Shown piece by piece: positions 57,707 to 64,000 of a stretch of 64,000 nt of DNA. Location: positions 24,967,272 through 25,031,271 of the forward strand of contig NC_081405.1 of the NCBI RefSeq assembly GCF_030272615.1, given 5' to 3'. The position numbers and the translations under genes are program-made. The stretch is from Cryptomeria japonica. Its lineage: Eukaryota; Streptophyta; Pinopsida; Cupressales; Cupressaceae. Numbering within the stretch: the stretch's first letter is position 1; the number at the start of each line of letters is the position of its first letter. The notes under the pieces are model-generated. The model did no database searches. It was given only the letters and a program-made list of their open reading frames with translations, and was not told the origin of the DNA.

Positions 57707-58735
57707 CTCTGATACCACATGTAATATTCCACATCTGGCATACACTTGAGCCAACTAATTCACTGGTTTACTAACCAACTATCTAGCGAACTGCTTAATG
57801 TCTACTAAGAATAACGGTCATAAATGACCATCATAAGATAATTAACATACACTTGAGTTAGTTGATTCATTAGTTATAGAACTTCTAGGTTTAGCTGATC
57901 CAATTCGTTACATAACAGTCTCATGTCTACTGACATTAACAATTTATAAGGACCTTCATAGGATTGTGATATAACCTAAAAATCCAACTGCTACAAATCC
58001 CCTATCTCTAACAAGCTTCAATTGTCATCATGGAATTAAACCTAATACAACATTGGTTCCCTTATTTAGCTAAATTAACACATCATATTATGACTCAACA
58101 AAAAATATGGTTCTAATATTTTTTTTGTCTTTCTATATTCCCAAAATTATGCATCTAATTGATGATAAGAATCCTTCTTTAGGTCTTGCAACCATGGAGA
58201 CTGGTTATAATCTGATTATAACTAATGTGCATTGATTCCAAGATGAACCATATTCGGTTGAACTATGAGTTAAGAGTGGAAAACAAATAAACATACAATA
58301 GCTACAAATTATATCAAGGTATTGTGACTATAAGATAGAAAACATCCTAGGAGCCTCCAATATATCAAAAGTTGAGAAAGTAGCAAGCTTACTGTACAAA
58401 GATAGTGATCACTATAAAGTTGCAGTCAAGTTCAAAGCATTGATTTGTGGGAACAAAGGGTTTCATATGGGGATAGAGTAGTCTCATGAAATATCATGAT
58501 AGTCATAATCATAATCTAAAGAGTAGTCAAATCTTCAAGATAGATTGGTGATAGTGCAGTCATTCTGTTGAGCATCAAATTATAATTAAGTAAAATATCT
58601 TGATTTGAGAAATTAAATCATAGAAGCCATCTCTCTTTGGAAGAAATCATCATTTTCATTGATACCATAATAACCCATAAGTTATCAAACAAGTCTAAAA
58701 GAATTCTATCAAAGTATCTAAGATTCAAACAGTCT
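57707..58735 (-). repeat. Probable minus-strand LTR with Met-tRNA primer site
   Basis: CTCTGATACCA at 57707-57717 is the reverse complement of the copia primer-binding site TGGTATCAGAG. Two bases further TGTAATATTCC begins a non-coding stretch with no matching ORF, so the minus strand reads LTR end (GGAATATTACA), two bases, then primer site. The far LTR end is not defined; the stretch ends where family E homology resumes at about 58736. The internal part of this element is missing. Confidence 0.45.
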
Positions 58736-59863
58736 TGATGAGACCCAGCGATGTCTCATTGATATAAAAGGGGCATCAAAGAAAGCAAACGCCGATCAAC
58801 TTCAAAAAGGACTCATCGAAGATAGTAACTCCATCGATAAAATATTTCGAGGAAAGTGGAGATGGTTCTCATCGACAAGAAAAGGTCTTTGGGGATATAA
58901 CACTATCAGTGCAAAAAGACTTACCGAAAGAGATGGTCCTATTATCACTGTGTTGAGCACTATTTTTTTAAAAAAAATAAATAAATAAAAATAAAAAATA
59001 ATAATATATGTTTCCATAAGCATGAAGACTAATGGATATTTCGGCCAGTAAACTGTATCGAGCACTGCAGGAGAAGTTTCATCGAAAGAGCGTTTTCATC
59101 GACACAGGGCATATAAAGCATTAAGCAAAGGTATTTCGGCAAAAACTTACCCTCGATGAACACAAGAAACCGCTCATCGATACTCCAAGTTTCATCGAAA
59201 AGGTAAAAGCAAAAAGCAAAAAAGGCAAAAGGTGATTTCGAAGGAATGTCGTTACCGAAGAAACTCAAGATACATTCATCGAAATGCAAGTTTCATCGAT
59301 GAACGTGGTGTCGAACAAAAGAAAAGCTTTTTCATCGATAAAAAAGGATATCGATGAAAAGGGGATATCGATGAACACTCATAGGCCTTCACCGAAGAAA
59401 GAAACTCATCGAAAGTATAGCATCGATGAAACTCATGAGCAACTTGTCGAAAAAGGGGACTATCGATGAAAAAGTGATTTCGATGAGTCTTAAAAGCGGC
59501 TTCTCGATGTAAGTTTTTCACCGAAACAATATTATCGAAGAGAATGAGCTTTCGATGGAAGATTCAAACACTCGGCCGAAGACAAGGGTTTCATCGATAA
59601 CTTGAAACGCGCGCATTTTGAGCGGACTGTACTTCCCGCGAAGGAGTTAAAGGCCCAGTTGAAAAGTGTCACATCTGCAATTAAGTTTAAAACACTTGAG
59701 TAGCCGTTATAGATGCAGAAACATTAACTGTACACAAGTTGCCCATTCAATTGCAGTTAAACTGAGTGGATTTTTGTAAGAACCAGATCGATGCTAAGAG
59801 ATTGGAAGCTGTGAAGAACTTGCAGAGATTTGCAAACGATAACCAGAAGAGTTGAGCATTCTA
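58736..59863 (+). promoter_or_regulatory. TCATCGA-rich upstream region of family E, copy B
   Basis: Homologous to 53240-54090: GATGTCTCATTGATATAAAA near 58752, then ACTCATCGAAGATAGTAACT near 58811. Very dense in ATCGATGA and TTTCATCGA between 59060 and 59610. It includes an A-rich interruption at 58965-59005. Followed by CCAAGTAAGTG (59864), as in copy A. Confidence 0.5.
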
Positions 59864-59889
59864 CCAAGTAAGTGTTGTCTCTCTTATTT

Positions 59890-62800
59890 ACTGTAACTAT
59901 GGAACCTTCGTCTTCTTCTTCTAAAAAGAGTAGGAAAGGAAAAGAGTTAAACCCTGAAGAAAAGCCCAAGAGACAGAAGAAAGAAGGGAGAGCTTTGACT
60001 CAGGACTTATTAGACCAGTGTCCATCGTCTAGTGTAAGGTCCAAAAAGATTAAAAGTGAAGAAGAAGGATTAGAGGACAAATTTGAAAATCTAGGAGACA
60101 TTTGGACTGAGATAAGAGGGCACGAGTTATTTTTGTTTGGATACAAAAGAAGGGATGCACCCGAACCCATTAGTAATCTATGGAAGAGGAATTTAGGCAA
60201 ATTAGTAGTTCCAAATGTGTTTGTAGATGTAGAATTAATGAAACCTCTGGTAAATTGCTACAACCCGAGAACTAAAACCATATGTGATTACAGAGGGAAT
60301 ACATTAGTAGTAATCAACAAGCAGACTATTGATATGGTTTTTGATCTAGACTGGGAAGTCGAGGAGAGCATCGATATGAAGAAACTTTCGCAGGAATTCT
60401 TTAGTTTGGAAAATATCTACAGGACTTGGAGGCTACCTGTTCACAGGCCAAAAGTGGGTGGGTCATTTGTTCAGTTTGGCAAAAATGACAAGGTGCCATT
60501 TGATGTCAACCACTTCCATCCATATTTCAAATATACGTATTATACTGCAGCCCAAGTACTAGGCATAGAGGCTCATCCACTCATGGATGTTGGGATTATG
60601 GTTCTGTGTGCTGATATTCAATCAAAAGACCCTAGGTCATTTGATTTTGCTACTTATGTTGCGGATGCCTTGAATCATGGGCTGGAAAAATTGAAAGGAG
60701 ACCTTGTGAATGTTCACTTTTCATTATACTCCATGCTAATGCATATTCTTCTTTATTGTGGACAAGAAATTAACTTCTGGCCAGATGAGTTCAGCATCAG
60801 GTCTTATGATAAGAATGGTCTGAAGAAGCCGGTTCAGTTGTGGGTATCAGCATGGGACCAGAGGTTTATGAACAACCAATATTGGCATTTTCAAGAATAC
60901 TTTGTGAAACCTCTCAGTGCAGCTTTTGGACAACGCAGGGATTATACTTTGTCCCCTGAAATTAAGAGGTTCCTCAGGCCAAAGGATTTCTCTCCAGAGT
61001 CACAGATTGAACATAATTGGGGTGATTGGTATTGCCATGATAATCACATAGAGATAAGGGTATTTGGATATGAAGGGCAACCGCACATGCTTCCAATTAT
61101 GGTGCCAGACAGAGTGGCTAGCTTGGAGATTATAAGGCAATTGTCTATTGCCAGTGCTAAACATTTAACTGATTTTGGTAAACAATCTATTGTTCCAGGT
61201 TTATTAGTTTTCTCTGATTTCATTGTCAAAAGTTCAAAGAGTTATCATTTATTACAGAATAAATTAAATTACTATGGCATGACTCTGGGTGAGCCTAGGG
61301 AGAATTTTGATCCCGAAGGATATATAAGAGCTGCCAGAGCCTCACAGAAACTCAAAGCTGGGATACATATGGCCAAAATGCCAGACGACCTAATTAAGAA
61401 CCTTGAGCGAGAGGAGGCCAAAGCTTTAAAAGGAAAGAGTGAGTTAGTCTAGGAGGCCTACAAATGGAAAAGGGCAAGGGGAATGATAGATGGAGACCTA
61501 ATTGGAAATCTCCAAGATCCTCTGGAGGTAGCTAAAAGGCTGCTTCAACATGAAGCTGAAATTATGCACAGAGTTCCTTCACAATTCCTTCGCTTCATTA
61601 ATACTGAGAAGGACAGTCAGCCCCTAGCTCACATGTCACCGAAATCAACCGCCAGTAGTATCCCACCTGATTCTCCTAGAGAGGATTATCCTCCTGGTTT
61701 CGAAACAGAAATGAACATGGACACAGGAGAAATCAACATCAAGGATGTTGTTGACATAAGAATGACTGAGCATGAGGACTTCGTTGCTGATGATGGATTC
61801 GCCTCCTCTAGGGAATTCCTTTCATTTCTATATCAATACAAAGGGGCTCATGTCAAACGAAGCATGGCTGGAAAACCAGAGGAGGAACAGATGAAGAGAT
61901 TACAGGATGAAATTGATGTCCTCATGAAAGACATGACTCCTGAAAAGGGGAGGAAATTATTAAAAGAGGCCGGTGTGATCATCTTCTCTGGTTGGGATAT
62001 CAACCCAGCACTCTTATTTGATGGCTTTTTGAAAAAAACAAGATTTGAATCAGCAGGTATTGCCCCAGGAGGTAGATAAACTGTTCCTAGGCTCCGGATA
62101 TGATCCAGACAAAAAGGCTCTCCTACAGTGGGCACTATATCCAAAAGGGAAGAGGCCAATCATTGTGGATATAGAAGAAACCTTTGGGCATCTCATGGTT
62201 CATCAGGTTGGAAAGACTGATCCTAGGGTCACTGCAAAGCTCAACCTGGATGTTGCAAGATTGAACTTGGACCAGACAGAGTTTTTGGTTAGAGAGAACA
62301 TTACATACAAAGGATTATATGAAAAATCCAAGGAGGAAAATCAGAAGCTGCAGGCAAAGGTATTGCAATTAGAAACGGGGACTCCTATCAGCGAATACAC
62401 CTCATACCCCGCAGGACGCAGCTTGGATGACGTCTCTGATGCCCTGTACTGGAAATATCAGGCAGAGAAGGCCAATAAACGCGCAGATAATATCCAGCAA
62501 AAGATGGACAAATTGGTCAATGACATCATAGGACATCGGTTTAACACCATGCTCTTACAGGTCGAACCATATTGGATAGTTTACAATGGGACAATAAAAG
62601 CGCTAACAGAGCATGAACGGTTAAGAGCACGATTGCAGGGGGTGCTAAGCAATGACGATGCCATGACGCCAGAAGAAAAGGCTGAGGGTAACGCGTATAT
62701 GGATAATCATGTCAAACTCGAGGATATGCTGAGAAGAGATTTAAAAGAATTAGATGATGAAAAACCCGTTGGAATGCCTTCCGTCTACAAGGAAGGAGAG

Positions 62801-63052
62801 GTAATAACCTTGGAGGATTTGTGAAAGGAACTTGTCAGCGTCAAGGATTGGGCCTTGTCAGAAATTGATCGGCATAAGGATATGGCCCCTACCGTCAACC
62901 AGATAATATTCAAGTACCTGACGCTAGGGGATGAATTAAAAAAGCAAACGCCTCGAATCAGAACATTCAAAGACGATGATTACATTCATCATTTGGGGCT
63001 TTTGAATCTCTTTTTGCTTAAGTTTAGAAACACTCAAGTTAACGACTAATAT
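59890..63052 (+). pseudogene. Family E protein, copy B (unknown, about 1050 codons)
   Basis: Starts at ATG in about 59899 (MEPSSSSSKKSRKGKEL) and is open for 517 codons to TAG 61450; continues in frame to about 62035, where an extra A in a run shifts the frame, then to TGA 62822 (Trp codon likely, TGG to TGA) and ends TAA near 63049. Landmarks: ALTQDLLDQCPSSSVRSKK, NVFVDVELMKPLVNCYNPRT, FHPYFKYTYYTAAQVLGIEA, LNHGLEKLKGDLVNVHFS, WVSAWDQRFMNNQYWHFQEY, FLRPKDFSP, IEHNWGDWYC, REDYPPGFE, MTPEKGRKLLKEAGVIIFSG, GHLMVHQVGKTDPRVTAKL and a coiled-coil tail (KANKRADNIQQKMDKLVNDI). There is no signal peptide or transmembrane segment; the basic start suggests nuclear import (inference). Better preserved than copy A, with only three lesions. 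Confidence 0.75.
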
Positions 63053-64000
63053 TTTGAAAAGTCGTGTCTCTTCGTGAAAAACTTTCATCCTCATATATAT
63101 ATGAGAATGATTTTTGTAATGTAGCGAGATGATATAATTAGATAGGATTAGGAGAGAAACAGCAACAGCTTGTAAGTCTTCTGTGTACAAACTATAATGG
63201 AATACAAATCTTGATCTACTGTTTCCTTGCATATGTGTTGTGGATTATTTCATTTTCTTTTGGCAATCGTCTGTGATATTGTCTGATAAAGATAAGGTTA
63301 TTCATGTTCTTGAGATCAGATCTATGCTTTATGTTATAGTGTTGCAACAAAAGTTCTGCTTGTGGATTGTAATCGTTCCTTGCAAAGCTTAATTGACTGG
63401 TCCCTTAAGGGTAGGGTTAAATTCACTCAATCAGCACATAATATAAGCATTCATTTGGTTTTAAAAGAAATAGTAACTGACAGGTTCATAAGGGATGAAT
63501 TAAAAAGCTGTCTCACAGATTCGCACTATAAGTCCTGAAGAAAATTGTGATGACTCTGTAACCCAAACAGTGAAGAAGGCACTGGCTAAAATCTCAAGTT
63601 ATACTCATCATTTCTTTCATAATTAGTTATTTTGATAGCTATAGAAGTAATTAAGAAGCACAAAACAAACAATTATCATAACAACAATCTTGAACTCGTC
63701 TGCTATATCTCCATTCAAGGAACTCATGCCATTTCAAGATCAGGAGATATCAGATTAGGATAACATATCTGCTATAAAAAGCACTGTTTATTGGAGACAT
63801 TCAGTGAATAGGTATACCCGCCTAGGTCCTGCAGAGCCTAAAGTGAGAGAGTAAGCAACCAAACAGGTTCACTCTACATGTTGGCCGAGTCAATTGGAGG
63901 GTTTGACCATAGGGACTGGCATTTCCTTAGAACCTATCCAATCTGTTGATTTGAGATCCAACACACTGTTTTAAAAAATGGATGTTCTCAGTCCATAATT
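63053..64000 (+). other. 3' flank of family E copy B
   Basis: Non-coding. A hairpin CTCATATATATATGAG (63090-63105) and TTTTTGTAAT occupy the place of the hairpin after copy A; TATGTGTTGTGGATTA near 63232 and GATAAGGTTA near 63291 also match. Beyond about 63370 I see no gene or repeat I can place. Confidence 0.55.

Overview
This 64 kb window is plant nuclear DNA made almost entirely of LTR retrotransposons. I see no rRNA, tRNA, CRISPR array or ordinary single-copy gene. The AT-rich composition, very large Ty3/gypsy elements of the Tat type, deep nesting and strong point-mutation decay suggest a seed plant with a large, slowly purged genome. A conifer or other gymnosperm is my best guess, but the sequence alone does not prove it.

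Layout. Bases 1-3534 and 15186-15705 belong to a minus-strand Ty3/gypsy family (D, copy 1): gag, primer-binding site, LTR, and an extra coiled-coil ORF. Element A (3535-15185, target duplication ATAAT/ATAAC) is an 11.7 kb element without recognisable gag or pol. It holds a solo LTR of family C (8717-9918, ATTCC duplication). Bases 15706-17651 are the decayed 3' end of a family-B element, and 17652-18737 are unassigned. A second D element (minus strand) runs from its 3' LTR at 18738 through the extra ORF to the integrase C-terminus at 22011-22297. It resumes at 50564-52930 with integrase zinc finger, RNase H, reverse transcriptase and a second RNase H fragment.

This D copy is split by a copia-type element (22298-50558, duplication ATCTT). 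The copia gag is split by gypsy element B (23932-47891, duplication GATAG), whose leader is split by gypsy element C (25641-33489, duplication CCCAT). All three duplications are exact, so the order is D, then copia, then B, then C.

B is the only element with a nearly complete enzyme set: gag, protease, G-patch, RT, RNase H, a second RNase H of Tat type, and integrase. It also carries a long antisense ORF with a plant mobile domain. It has five in-frame stops and two frameshifts. A, C and the copia element lack RT and integrase and would have needed enzymes from relatives.

From about 52931 to the end lie two tandem, diverged copies of an unrecognised ORF of about 1000 codons (family E). Each is preceded by a region dense in TCATCGA/TCGATGA motifs and followed by a small hairpin. 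Family E is the best candidate for something undescribed. Other unexplained structures are the GCGTCTGTG arrays placed upstream of both gag and the antisense gene in B, the TAGCGCAT arrays in A, and the AT-rich inverted repeats at the start of the A and B LTRs.
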